This document shows positions 1-7,052 of a stretch of 12,488 bases of DNA, piece by piece. Location of the stretch: NCBI GenBank assembly GCA_964617105.1, contig CAZTWC010000027.1:1-12488 (forward strand), read 5' to 3'. The DNA is from CAZTWC01 sp964617105 [NCBI: uncultured Myxococcia bacterium]. GTDB lineage: Bacteria > CAZTWC01. Each line of letters begins with the position of its first letter. Within the stretch, counting starts at the first letter, position 1. The position numbers were made by a program, and so were the translations under genes. The notes beneath the pieces are model-generated. The model saw nothing but the letters and a program-made list of their open reading frames with translations. It was not told the DNA's origin and did not search any database.

Positions 1-477
1 AACGTGGATGTGAAGCCACCAGGATTGCAAAGCCGGCACCAAAGGGGTTATCTGTTGGCCAGGGATCAAAGAGGCTAACCCCAGGGCGGCAATAGCCATG
101 CTCAAACCCAAAAATCCTCCCAATTTGAACTGATATTTTTTCTCAACATAGATATTTACCAACACTATTCCCCAGGAGAAAAACACCAAAGACTCATACA
201 GGTTGGTAAAGGGAGGATGGCTCATAAAAGTGTTAAACCAGGGCCATCCCTGCAGGATAATTCCTTCGGCTGCCTCAAAGGCTTCAACTTCTACTATGCC
301 GGCTTCCATCCATCTGATCAGCAATCCCAGGCTGTGAAAACTAAATCCTGCTATGGAGAGATATAGAGATGTCCGATCCATTTGCCATCGAGGATTGGCC
401 AAAATAACCAGGTAAAGGGCCAGGGTGATAAAATATATTACCAGGGTTAAAAAAAATAGTTGTTGGCTTATTAGCAT
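1..477 (-). CDS. ccsA: CcsA-type cytochrome c maturation protein, N-terminal part (cut by window edge)
   Basis: This is the first 159 codons of a polytopic membrane protein that stays open to the left edge. CcsA (ResC/CcsB) works with Ccs1/ResB in System II cytochrome c biogenesis, carrying heme across the membrane for attachment to CXXCH motifs. I see hydrophobic helices near residues 4-25 and 38-55, then the family signature FTNLYESLVFFSW (about residues 93-105). A further helix follows, then LVPALQSWWLHIHV at the edge; this contains the conserved Trp-rich stretch and a His used as a heme ligand in the family. The ATG at 477 has no good ribosome site. A GTG at 507 in the same frame would add ten residues, so the start is uncertain. 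It follows a tetraheme cytochrome gene by 74 nt, consistent with maturing the cytochromes of this operon. No ResB partner lies in the window; it may lie beyond the left edge. Confidence 0.9.
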   Translation of the reverse strand, partial: MLISQQLFFLTLVIYFITLALYLVILANPRWQMDRTSLYLSIAGFSFHSLGLLIRWMEAGIVEVEAFEAAEGIILQGWPWFNTFMSHPPFTNLYESLVFFSWGIVLVNIYVEKKYQFKLGGFLGLSMAIAALGLASLIPGQQITPLVPALQSWWLHIHV

Positions 478-551
478 AGGACAATCCAAAAATCCAGTTT
501 GATTCACCCGGATTTACCCGGGGGTTGAGAAGGTAGCGGTTTGACAAAAAT

Positions 552-1061
552 CTATTCGGACTTCAGGCTGTGCCGAAAGTTTAAAAATTTTTTCTCCCAA
601 TCAAAGGGTAATAGAGAGGGATCATCTTTGGTATGGCAACGCCAGCAAATCTCCTGACCTTTTTTTCTCAATCCTAAAAATTTGGCCAGCACCTTGTCTT
701 TCATAATGTTGGAGCGCTGGTAAAAATGCCCTGCTCCATGACAACTCTCACATTGAACACCCTGTAAATGTTCCTTTTGTCCCAGGCTATGGCAAAAAAG
801 ACAACGGTTATTTTGACGATATTTTGGGGGTAAAACCTGGTGGCTCTTGGCATGAGGCGTGTTTTCCCATACCTGAAATTGAGTCTCATGACAAGATCGG
901 CAACTTTCCGCTCCAACTCGGGTATCCAAAGGGTAAAAAGCAGATAAAAGAGGCGATGGCAAAAAGAATATCATCAATATGACCATGGCCAAAGATAATG
1001 CTACTATAATTGGTATTTTGAATATTCTGGAAACTCTCATGAGATCAACTGTATCCCCCAT
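552..1061 (-). CDS. Membrane-anchored tetraheme cytochrome c (cytochrome c554-like)
   Basis: The 169-residue protein has one N-terminal hydrophobic segment (about residues 14-36) that should act as a signal anchor, followed by a compact exported domain. Four heme-binding motifs are visible: CRSCH (54-58), CLFCH (87-91), CESCH (104-108) and CWRCH (139-143). NTPHA at 67-71 resembles the distal-His region of cytochrome c554/NapC-like multiheme proteins, and GVQCESCHG is typical of the c554 family. The likely role is electron transfer at the outer face of the inner membrane; the partner is unknown. Two starts compete. ATG 1061 has GGAG eight bases upstream and overlaps the previous gene by 25 nt. 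ATG 1040 (residue 8) forms an ATGA overlap with the previous stop. Both imply translational coupling to the macroglobulin-like gene. CcsA follows downstream. Confidence 0.88.
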   Translation of the reverse strand: MGDTVDLMRVSRIFKIPIIVALSLAMVILMIFFLPSPLLSAFYPLDTRVGAESCRSCHETQFQVWENTPHAKSHQVLPPKYRQNNRCLFCHSLGQKEHLQGVQCESCHGAGHFYQRSNIMKDKVLAKFLGLRKKGQEICWRCHTKDDPSLLPFDWEKKFLNFRHSLKSE

Positions 1062-2668
1062 TTGAGATTCTCCAGCATAATAACTATGGAATAGAAGGCA
1101 AAGGCCAATACCCCTAACAGCACCACAATCATGGCAATAGACTGATAACTGGCCATGCTGCCGCCGGCTATCAGCCGGTGGGTCTTAATATAACTCTTAA
1201 TGGCAAAATAAAAGATCAAACTGATTACCACCAGGGCAAAGAGCAATATTATGGTGCTTATTTTTGACTGCAACCGCGTTTTCCTCTCGTCCAAATGGGA
1301 TTGCCTTAATGTAAAGGTGTCGAGCACCAGAGATTTTTGTGGATAGTTGGTTTTGATACGCTGCATAACCGCGGTCACGGTCTGTTCCAGCATCATTTTT
1401 TCGGTCTGTTTCTGCTCCACCAAATCTTTGACCAGGTCAAACACTTTTGCCCCACCGGAGAGGAGTTGAATATCCTGAACCAGGTCGTCCAATTTGTCCA
1501 CTTTGGTCATAGCACCGGAAAGAAAGACTAACCGGGTATTCTCATTGCCCGTCGGCACATTAAAATTGAGAAATATACGGGCTGCTAAAAAACCTTTCAT
1601 CTGCCGCGGCACTTTAAAGGTGAAAGAGCCGGTGCCCTCCACAATCGGCCCCACCTTGTTCATTATTTTAATCCCTTTGTAGTAAAGATCCATGAACATT
1701 TCACCCTTTAACCTCAAAGTTTCAAAGAATACTTCCACATCCTGTCCCTTGGGGAAGATGGTTTTTTCCACCATGCTGATAATCTGGCTGTGGCCTGGAG
1801 CCACCTCGATGCTGCCAGAAATTTTAGCTTTTTTTCCATCACTGGCGTTGATGAATAACCTTTCCGCTAATTTGGGAAAAAACTGAAAAACCCCCAGCCC
1901 GGTATGTTCATTGGTATAGATGGTATTTTTTATGCCCCTGACCTGAACTTCGGCGTAGATTGGATTGCCATCCAGGTCTCTGGCTAATACCAATACCGTG
2001 TTGTTCAAATTTGGCAGCAGAATACCGCTCTCAGGATATATGGTTAGGTTAAAGGTGGTTCTTTCCTCTTTCTCCTTTTTTGCTTTTTTTTCACCCTGAT
2101 CATCACCTTTTTTCTCAGTCATTTTCAGCATGCCGCCCAAAGTATGATAATCAACATCCTCATCCTTTAGAGAAAGAAAATTACCAGTAGGAAAAGATTT
2201 CAAAATCTCTACCGGTACTTCGGTGCTGTCCTCTCCCTTGGGAAATTTAACTGCCACCCGCAAAGTATATCTCCCGGGCGGAAGTTTTGGAGTGGTAAAG
2301 TTGGCCTCCAGAGTTCGGCCCCTGGGCTCTTCACCCTGAAAAAGTTCAATAGGCTCCATCCCCTGGCGCAGCAATTCTATGGTGCCCTGAATTCCTATAG
2401 AGAAACGGTTCAGGGAGTTGTCAAATATCGCCACCCTCAGGCAGGAAGGCTCTCCAGCCACCATTTTGCCGGGTCCGTATAAGCGCATGGAAAAGGGAAC
2501 CGAACGGGTAGAGATGTAAATAGAAAAACAGATCAGCAATGAAAGCACCGCCATGGTCAAACCCACTGCCACTTTTACTATGGTGTCTTTGGGACTGTAG
2601 GTGTTTTCTTGGGTGTCATCTTCCTGCTCATTAAAATCATCATCATCAATTTCATATTGATTCGCCAT
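1037..2668 (-). CDS. Three-helix membrane protein with macroglobulin/Ig-like exported domains, function unknown
   Basis: I do not recognise a named family for this 543-residue protein. It begins with a very acidic segment (EIDDDDFNEQEDD, about residues 6-18), then a membrane helix (about 31-53). A large exported part of roughly 410 residues follows, and two C-terminal helices (about 472-493 and 508-532) end it. The exported part shows beta-sandwich motifs. LPPGRYTLRVAVKFP (residues 129-143) looks Ig-like. YPESGILLPNLNNTVLVLA (211-229), with a later TNEHTGLGVFQFFPK, resembles the macroglobulin (MG) domains of alpha-2-macroglobulin-type proteins. A Lys/Glu-rich linker lies near residues 185-204, and a helical stretch (about 390-470) precedes the last helices. 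No CXXCH motif is present. ATG 2668 is chosen because GGGAG lies five bases upstream; the longer frame starts with TTG inside that ribosome site. Overlap with the tetraheme cytochrome gene suggests a shared complex. Confidence 0.85.
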   Translation of the reverse strand: MANQYEIDDDDFNEQEDDTQENTYSPKDTIVKVAVGLTMAVLSLLICFSIYISTRSVPFSMRLYGPGKMVAGEPSCLRVAIFDNSLNRFSIGIQGTIELLRQGMEPIELFQGEEPRGRTLEANFTTPKLPPGRYTLRVAVKFPKGEDSTEVPVEILKSFPTGNFLSLKDEDVDYHTLGGMLKMTEKKGDDQGEKKAKKEKEERTTFNLTIYPESGILLPNLNNTVLVLARDLDGNPIYAEVQVRGIKNTIYTNEHTGLGVFQFFPKLAERLFINASDGKKAKISGSIEVAPGHSQIISMVEKTIFPKGQDVEVFFETLRLKGEMFMDLYYKGIKIMNKVGPIVEGTGSFTFKVPRQMKGFLAARIFLNFNVPTGNENTRLVFLSGAMTKVDKLDDLVQDIQLLSGGAKVFDLVKDLVEQKQTEKMMLEQTVTAVMQRIKTNYPQKSLVLDTFTLRQSHLDERKTRLQSKISTIILLFALVVISLIFYFAIKSYIKTHRLIAGGSMASYQSIAMIVVLLGVLAFAFYSIVIMLENLKWGIQLIS

Positions 2669-2696
2669 TTTATCTCCCAAATAAGGTAAACATTAT

Positions 2697-2718
2697 AAAA
2701 ACTCCGCCTGAAAAGCGG
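2697..2718 (-). terminator. Weak hairpin plus T-run after the FGE-like gene
   Basis: Read on the minus strand, CCGC (2718-2715) pairs with GCGG (2707-2704) around a 7-nt loop, followed by AG and five T residues (2701-2697). It lies just downstream of the FGE-like stop codon. The stem is only four base pairs, so it would at best be a partial terminator or attenuator before the next gene. Confidence 0.22.
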
Positions 2719-2726
2719 CTTAAATA

Positions 2727-4079
2727 TCACTTAACACAGCGAAATCCGATATGGTTGAACTTAAAATCGGGCCAATTGCCTCCGCGGCTAAAAGTGCTCA
2801 AATACCTCTCTATACTATCCCAGCCTCCACCGCGCAGCACCTTCAGTTCGCATTCCGCTTCCTGATCACTATAATTATCACCGGTCAGGGTGCTGTAATT
2901 CTTTTTATAACAATCACTGGTCCATTCCCAGACATTACCGGCCATATCGCAAATTCCCAGAGGAGTACTTCCGCTGGATTTGCTGCAAACCGGCCAGGTA
3001 TGGCCTTTGCCGCAGCCATTGCCCTGAAAATCCATTACCGCATATTGACATGAAGCCCGCTGATTACCCCAGGGATATTTGTGATTTCGGCCGCCCTTGG
3101 CTGCACATTCCCATTCTGCCTCGGTAGGCAACCGTCCTCCAATCCAATTACAAAAAGCATCGGCCTGGCGCCAATTGACGCAATTAACCGGATGTTGTTC
3201 AAAGCCCTCCCTGACCCAGTTGCAATTTTCCCCGGTGTCGGGCTGAGAACATTTACCCTGTTGAACACATTTTTTATACTGTTCTACGGTAATTTCTGTC
3301 TGAGTAATTTTAAAAGGCTTTAATCTTACTTTGAAGACGATTCTCTCATCAGCCTCCCCCTGGTCTGAACCCATAAAAAATACCCCCCCGGTGATAGAAC
3401 GCCAAATAATTTGCCTGGATATCCTGGGACGGCCCTCTCTATTGCCAAGTGGTTTATCTTTGACCACCACTCCACTACTCAGAGGTTGAGAATGTCTGAA
3501 CTCCAACAGAGCCATGGCTGCCATATCTACTTTGGGCAACAAATCTATCAACTTGCAATTATCGCAGCGTATGGTTTTGCTGTTGAGTTTTTGTCCTTTT
3601 TTCAGGTCAACCAGGGTGAGCGTGATCTGGTACAGAGATTGAGAATGGATAATTTTACCCTGAACCGATTTTTTTATCCCCATCAGCCGGCCAATTTTGG
3701 ACAGGCATTTAAAGGCGCTTAGTTCCCGGCAAATCTTTTTTACGCTGACTTTTTTTCCGCTTTTCCACTCCAAATATTTAATCTGTCGCAACTCATCCTC
3801 TCCCTTTACCCTAAATTGGCCCAACTGAACCGCTATGGAGTTAACAGCGTCACTTAACAGATTTTTTTCGTTATCTAAGCAGCCTACACAACCAAACGGA
3901 CCAACAAGCAATCTTGGTTTAAGATTTTTACTTTTTGCCAGTGCGCAAGGAACGAAGACAAGTAGATAAACCAGAAAATAAACCAACAGGAAAATAAACC
4001 ATATTTTCCGGCAATCAGGAGTGATTTTGTGGTTAATTATTTTTAAGATCGATTTCTGCATAACCCTTATTTTTATCAT
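2727..4079 (-). CDS. Exported protein: CsgG/FlgO-like N-terminal region plus FGE-sulfatase (SUMF1-like) domain without catalytic cysteines
   Basis: The 450-residue protein has an N-terminal hydrophobic segment (about 27-48) ending in a plausible signal cleavage region. Residues 55-200 (LRPRLLVGPF-like start, mixed alpha/beta, several Cys) resemble periplasmic CsgG/FlgO-type lipoprotein domains; this is inference. Residues 225-450 are a clear FGE-sulfatase fold: GGVFFMGS (231-238), RLPTEAEWE (316-324), GNVWEWTSD (381-389), LRGGGW (415-420) and the terminal GFRC (445-448). True formylglycine-generating enzymes carry two copper-binding cysteines between the last two motifs. Here that interval has none, so sulfatase activation is unlikely and a binding or structural role is more probable. 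The protein is otherwise rich in cysteines, which suits an oxidising periplasm. ATG 4079 has no clear ribosome site and lies 4 nt after the methyltransferase stop; the internal ATG at residue 7 is an alternative. Confidence 0.87.
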   Translation of the reverse strand: MIKIRVMQKSILKIINHKITPDCRKIWFIFLLVYFLVYLLVFVPCALAKSKNLKPRLLVGPFGCVGCLDNEKNLLSDAVNSIAVQLGQFRVKGEDELRQIKYLEWKSGKKVSVKKICRELSAFKCLSKIGRLMGIKKSVQGKIIHSQSLYQITLTLVDLKKGQKLNSKTIRCDNCKLIDLLPKVDMAAMALLEFRHSQPLSSGVVVKDKPLGNREGRPRISRQIIWRSITGGVFFMGSDQGEADERIVFKVRLKPFKITQTEITVEQYKKCVQQGKCSQPDTGENCNWVREGFEQHPVNCVNWRQADAFCNWIGGRLPTEAEWECAAKGGRNHKYPWGNQRASCQYAVMDFQGNGCGKGHTWPVCSKSSGSTPLGICDMAGNVWEWTSDCYKKNYSTLTGDNYSDQEAECELKVLRGGGWDSIERYLSTFSRGGNWPDFKFNHIGFRCVK

Positions 4080-4083
4080 ATAT

Positions 4084-4857
4084 TTATTTTTCAGACAATA
4101 GCATCCGGTTCACTTCTTCTGTATATATATTCTCCTTTTGATAGATATACAACGGCTTTTCCACTTCCATTTGAACACCGCCCCCCTGACAGCACTCCAA
4201 CAGGATAAGTTTGGCGCCGCTATTCGGGTTGCTGTGGACCATCCTCAGTCGCCGGGGCTCCAGATTATTGCTGCGCATGGTATAGATCATATCGGCTAAT
4301 CGGGAGGCCGGATAGATTAGCACCAGTTTCCCCTTTGGTCTTATCAGAAAAGAGGCGATTTGGGCCAACTCCTCCAGAGAGCAAAGCACTTCGTGACGGG
4401 CGATGGCTTTCTCGGCCCTGGGATTTATGCGGCCACTTTTTATTTTCCGAAAGGGGGGATTGGTAACTACCAGGTCATAGGAGTTGGCCGGGCATATATC
4501 TTTAAGTTGCCGCAAATCCAAATGCCATATTTCGACTTGCGATTGCATTTGGTTAATCTCAACATTTCTCCCGGCCATCTGGAAAAGCCGCTCTTGCACC
4601 TCCACGCCCACGACTTTTCCCACTACTCCCCTTTTAACCAATAACATAGGAATCACGCCACATCCAGTGCCCAAATCGATCACTTTTGGAGCAAAATCAC
4701 CAATGAAAAAACTAACCAGAACAGCATCAATGGAAAAACGGTAACCCTGTCGGGGCTGGATAAACTTCAACTCACCCGCCAACTGGTCTAAGGTTTCATC
4801 ATCACTTAGTTTTATGTTGTTGATTGAAGAATTGACGGCCAAGTTCATTATAGACAC
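4084..4857 (-). CDS. SAM-dependent N6-adenine methyltransferase, TrmN6/YfiC-like
   Basis: This 257-residue Rossmann-fold methyltransferase probably methylates the exocyclic amine of an adenine in RNA. The closest family by motif is tRNA1(Val) m6A37 methyltransferase (TrmN6/YfiC). QPRQGYRFSIDAVLVSFF (about 34-51) is the family's N-terminal signature. DLGTGCGVIP (61-70) is SAM motif I, and VTNPPF (131-136) is the catalytic N-P-P-F/Y motif of amino-group methyltransferases. Length and domain order fit the family. The frame starts with GTG at 4857, overlapping the tsaC stop by one base (TAGTG); an ATG at 4848 would give a protein three residues shorter. Neither has a good ribosome site, so translation is probably coupled to tsaC, another tRNA-modification gene. 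The exact RNA target cannot be read from the sequence. Confidence 0.87.
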   Translation of the reverse strand: MSIMNLAVNSSINNIKLSDDETLDQLAGELKFIQPRQGYRFSIDAVLVSFFIGDFAPKVIDLGTGCGVIPMLLVKRGVVGKVVGVEVQERLFQMAGRNVEINQMQSQVEIWHLDLRQLKDICPANSYDLVVTNPPFRKIKSGRINPRAEKAIARHEVLCSLEELAQIASFLIRPKGKLVLIYPASRLADMIYTMRSNNLEPRRLRMVHSNPNSGAKLILLECCQGGGVQMEVEKPLYIYQKENIYTEEVNRMLLSEK

Positions 4858-5465
4858 TATTCAGATAGTGAATCAAGAAAGTCCAGTATCTCCTCGGTAG
4901 GGATCACCCCTTCCCGCAAGACATCTACCAAGTTGGTGCTAACTTTTATCACTGTAGAACCCAAATCTCCGGCTGGTTTCTCTCCCTGGGTCAGCACCAA
5001 GTCCACCTGGTTTCGCAAATCATCATTCAAATCTTCCAGCCTGGTAAGGGGCGGCTGTGAGATCAAATTGGCACTGGTGGCTATAATCGGTCTGCCCAAT
5101 TTTTCAACCAGCAACCTGGCCTCCTGGTGTTCGGGCACCCTGAAACCCACCATACCGTCAGAACTCTGTAGATGAGTCGGAAACGTCGGCTTTACCCGGT
5201 GAACTACGGTTAAAGGACCTGGCCAGAAAGTTTCCAGCAAAGGTGGCAAAATAGCAGGATAGAAATCGATATAGGAAAAAATCTCTTCCCGGTTAGAGAA
5301 GATTATTGGAAAGGGTTTTTGTCCACTTCTTCCCTTGATGGCCCGTATTTTGGCAACCGCTTCACGGTTAAAAGCGTCTGCCCCCAGGCCATACAGGGTG
5401 TCGGTGGGATAGAGAATGATCCCACCTTCCTGTAAAATAGCAACCGCTTCCTCAATAATCTTCAA
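4857..5465 (-). CDS. tsaC: Threonylcarbamoyl-AMP synthase (Sua5/YrdC/YciO family)
   Basis: TsaC makes threonylcarbamoyl-AMP from threonine, bicarbonate and ATP, the first step of the universal t6A37 modification of ANN-decoding tRNAs in the cytoplasm. The 202 residues cover one YrdC domain with PTDTLYGLGAD (20-30), the basic KGRSGQKP loop (44-51), FWPGPLT (80-86), GFRVPEH (107-113) and TSAN (130-133). The C-terminal Sua5 domain is absent, so this is the short TsaC/YwlC type. The start is TTG at 5465, supported by AGGGG six bases upstream and by the normal N-terminal length of the family (the phosphate-binding PTDT at residue 20). It follows fumarate hydratase beta by 76 nt and overlaps the methyltransferase gene by one base. 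Its place among respiratory genes looks like operon convenience rather than a functional link. Confidence 0.95.
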   Translation of the reverse strand: MKIIEEAVAILQEGGIILYPTDTLYGLGADAFNREAVAKIRAIKGRSGQKPFPIIFSNREEIFSYIDFYPAILPPLLETFWPGPLTVVHRVKPTFPTHLQSSDGMVGFRVPEHQEARLLVEKLGRPIIATSANLISQPPLTRLEDLNDDLRNQVDLVLTQGEKPAGDLGSTVIKVSTNLVDVLREGVIPTEEILDFLDSLSE

Positions 5466-5541
5466 TTAGAACCCCTATCCTACTAACTGGTTCCTGTCCT
5501 CCAACCCTTATGCGACCTGGTGAATTCTCGGACAGCAACTG

Positions 5542-6129
5542 CTATCCCATCAATTGCTGGTACTTTTCTCCAGAACTCTTGAGAATTTTTTTATGCAGGC
5601 TGTTACCGTGAGAGTCCATGGTTACTATAGCAGGAAAATCTTTTACCTCGATAATCCACATAGCTTCGGGAACCCCGAACTCCTTTAATTTTAGCACATC
5701 TTTTACTTGCAATACGCTATCGGCCAGAGTTACAGCCATTCCGCCAATAGCATGCAGATAAACGGCCCCGGTTTTTTTCAGGCCCGCAGAAGTTATCTCT
5801 CCCATGCCACCTTTGCCGATCACTGCTCTTACCTGGTATTTGTCTATCACTTTTGCCTGATAAGGTTCCTCCCGGCTGCTGGTGGTAGGACCGGCTGCCA
5901 CAAATCGCCATTTAGGCTCGCTTTCGGTGCCGTCATTGGCCACCACTGGGCCGCAGTGATAGATGGCGCTCTGGTCCAGTACCTGATTCAACTCTTCCGC
6001 TGGATTTTCCACCATATATTTGTGAGCCGCATCTCTGGCGGTCATAATGGTTCCGGTAAGCAGGACTTCATCGCCTACTTTCAACTTTCTTATCTCCTCC
6101 TCAGGGATTGGCACTTGTAATTTATTCAT
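5542..6129 (-). CDS. Class I fumarate hydratase, beta subunit (C-terminal type)
   Basis: This is the small subunit of the two-subunit, oxygen-sensitive [4Fe-4S] fumarase/tartrate dehydratase family, which interconverts fumarate and malate in the TCA cycle or its reductive branch. The 195 residues show TARDAAHK (30-37), YHCGPV (57-62), AAGPTTSSR (78-86), IGKGGMG (104-110), PEAMW (154-158) and VTMDSHGNSLH (169-179), all family hallmarks. The ATG overlaps the end of the alpha gene by 8 nt and has a full AGGAGGTGA ribosome site inside the alpha coding region, so the two subunits are made together. Fumarate versus tartrate as substrate cannot be settled from motifs alone, but absence of tartrate genes and the respiratory context favour fumarate. 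Confidence 0.94.
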   Translation of the reverse strand: MNKLQVPIPEEEIRKLKVGDEVLLTGTIMTARDAAHKYMVENPAEELNQVLDQSAIYHCGPVVANDGTESEPKWRFVAAGPTTSSREEPYQAKVIDKYQVRAVIGKGGMGEITSAGLKKTGAVYLHAIGGMAVTLADSVLQVKDVLKLKEFGVPEAMWIIEVKDFPAIVTMDSHGNSLHKKILKSSGEKYQQLMG

Positions 6130-6997
6130 AAGTCACCTCCTGGTTCTGAAAAGTCATAACTCCCCGCCTGAATGCCCAACAGATATAACTGACCGAAACG
6201 AAAAAACAGGCTGGGAGGCGGTGTCTTTTGCCAATTTTCACTCCCATAGTGGTGGTTTTTCCTCCAAGGCCCATGGGGCCAATACCCAAAGAGTTTAATT
6301 CTTCGTATAGCCTGCTCTCCAAAGCAGACAAATCTTTATCCGGATTGGTATCATCCAGTTTACGAAACAACTGCTCTTTTGATTCCAGAAAAGAGGTCCC
6401 CCGGTCGCCGCCAATACCCACGCCAATACATCCTGCCGGAGCGCAGCCCTGACCCTGAGCCTGGTAAACTGCATCAATTACACATCTCCTGACCCCCTCC
6501 AGATCCCGGCCGGCCTTAAGTTCCGAATCGGGCAGCCTATACTGGGCGCCTACATTTTCACTGCCTCCACCTTTTTGCATCAGGCGCAGCACCAGTTTGT
6601 CCTCTTCGATAGCATGAAAATGGATATAGGGAAGGCCAATGCCGATATTGTTGCCAGTATTTTCTCCACTTACCGGATCTACGGCATTGGGCCGCAAATA
6701 GTTCTTTTGGGTAGCCTGTGCAGTGGCCTTTTCGATAATCTCTTTCAGGTGCGATGGTTTGAAAGCCGGGCCGTGATCCACGTAAAACACCAGCGCGCCG
6801 GTATCCTGGCACATCGGTTTTGATTCTTTAGTAGCGGTATCTACATTGGCTAAAATCAAACTCAAAATATTTTTTGCTGCCCCATCTTCATTGTCCCTGG
6901 CCTTTTCCAAGGCATTCCTCACATCAGTGGGTAGCGTGCTGGTGGTTCTGCGGATCAACTCCTCCACCGGCTCTACCAGTTTATCACTACAACTCAT
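6122..6997 (-). CDS. Class I fumarate hydratase, alpha subunit ([4Fe-4S], N-terminal type)
   Basis: This is the iron-sulfur subunit of two-subunit class I fumarate hydratase, partner of the beta subunit directly downstream. The 291 residues have the normal length. Visible motifs are MCQDTGALVFYVDHG (62-76), GENTGNNIGIGLPY (111-124), GGGSENVG (143-150), GCAPAGCIGVGIGGDRG (184-200) and KRHRLPACFFVSVSYICWAFRR (258-279, abbreviated here to its ends KRHRL and CWAFRR). Candidate cluster ligands are Cys63, Cys185 or Cys190, and Cys264 or Cys273. The ATG at 6997 has AGGAGG seven bases upstream, one of the strongest ribosome sites in the window, suggesting high expression. A separate weak promoter may precede it (7024-7052). 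The gene sits 41 nt after a cytochrome c gene. Confidence 0.95.
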   Translation of the reverse strand: MSCSDKLVEPVEELIRRTTSTLPTDVRNALEKARDNEDGAAKNILSLILANVDTATKESKPMCQDTGALVFYVDHGPAFKPSHLKEIIEKATAQATQKNYLRPNAVDPVSGENTGNNIGIGLPYIHFHAIEEDKLVLRLMQKGGGSENVGAQYRLPDSELKAGRDLEGVRRCVIDAVYQAQGQGCAPAGCIGVGIGGDRGTSFLESKEQLFRKLDDTNPDKDLSALESRLYEELNSLGIGPMGLGGKTTTMGVKIGKRHRLPACFFVSVSYICWAFRRGVMTFQNQEVTYE

Positions 6998-7023
6998 AAG
7001 TTAACCTCCTAAAAAATTAGATT

Positions 7024-7052
7024 ATTATATATCAAAAATTAAAAATCTTCAT
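7024..7052 (-). promoter_or_regulatory. Possible internal promoter before fumarate hydratase
   Basis: On the minus strand a perfect TATAAT (7029-7024) lies about 27 nt before the alpha-subunit ATG in a very AT-rich stretch. With a 17-nt spacer the -35 would be ATGAAG (7052-7047), only three matches to TTGACA and inside the previous gene's last codons. It could boost the fumarase genes independently of the upstream cytochrome genes. The AT-rich base composition makes a chance match possible. Confidence 0.3.

Noticed and set aside
507-522. Five-bp GC hairpin (CCCGG/CCGGG, 6-nt loop) just upstream of the ccsA start.
   Set aside because: No T-run follows it and the stem is short. It could affect translation but there is not enough to call a regulatory element.
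341-547. 68-codon minus-strand frame overlapping the ccsA start.
   Set aside because: It lies in a different frame from the clearly recognisable CcsA coding sequence and shows no family motif.
3035-3722. Several 77-103-codon frames inside the FGE-like gene on both strands.
   Set aside because: They lie inside a gene with strong protein-family motifs and have no motifs of their own.
4850-4863. Twelve-base match (AATAGTGTCTAT) between the tsaC/methyltransferase junction on the minus strand and 12243-12254 on the plus strand.
   Set aside because: One is within overlapping coding ends and the other in a leader; a single match of this length in AT-rich DNA is probably chance.
5466-5541. Searched the 76-nt gap between fumarate hydratase beta and tsaC for a terminator or promoter.
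   Set aside because: Only the tsaC ribosome site is visible; no hairpin with T-run and no convincing promoter boxes.
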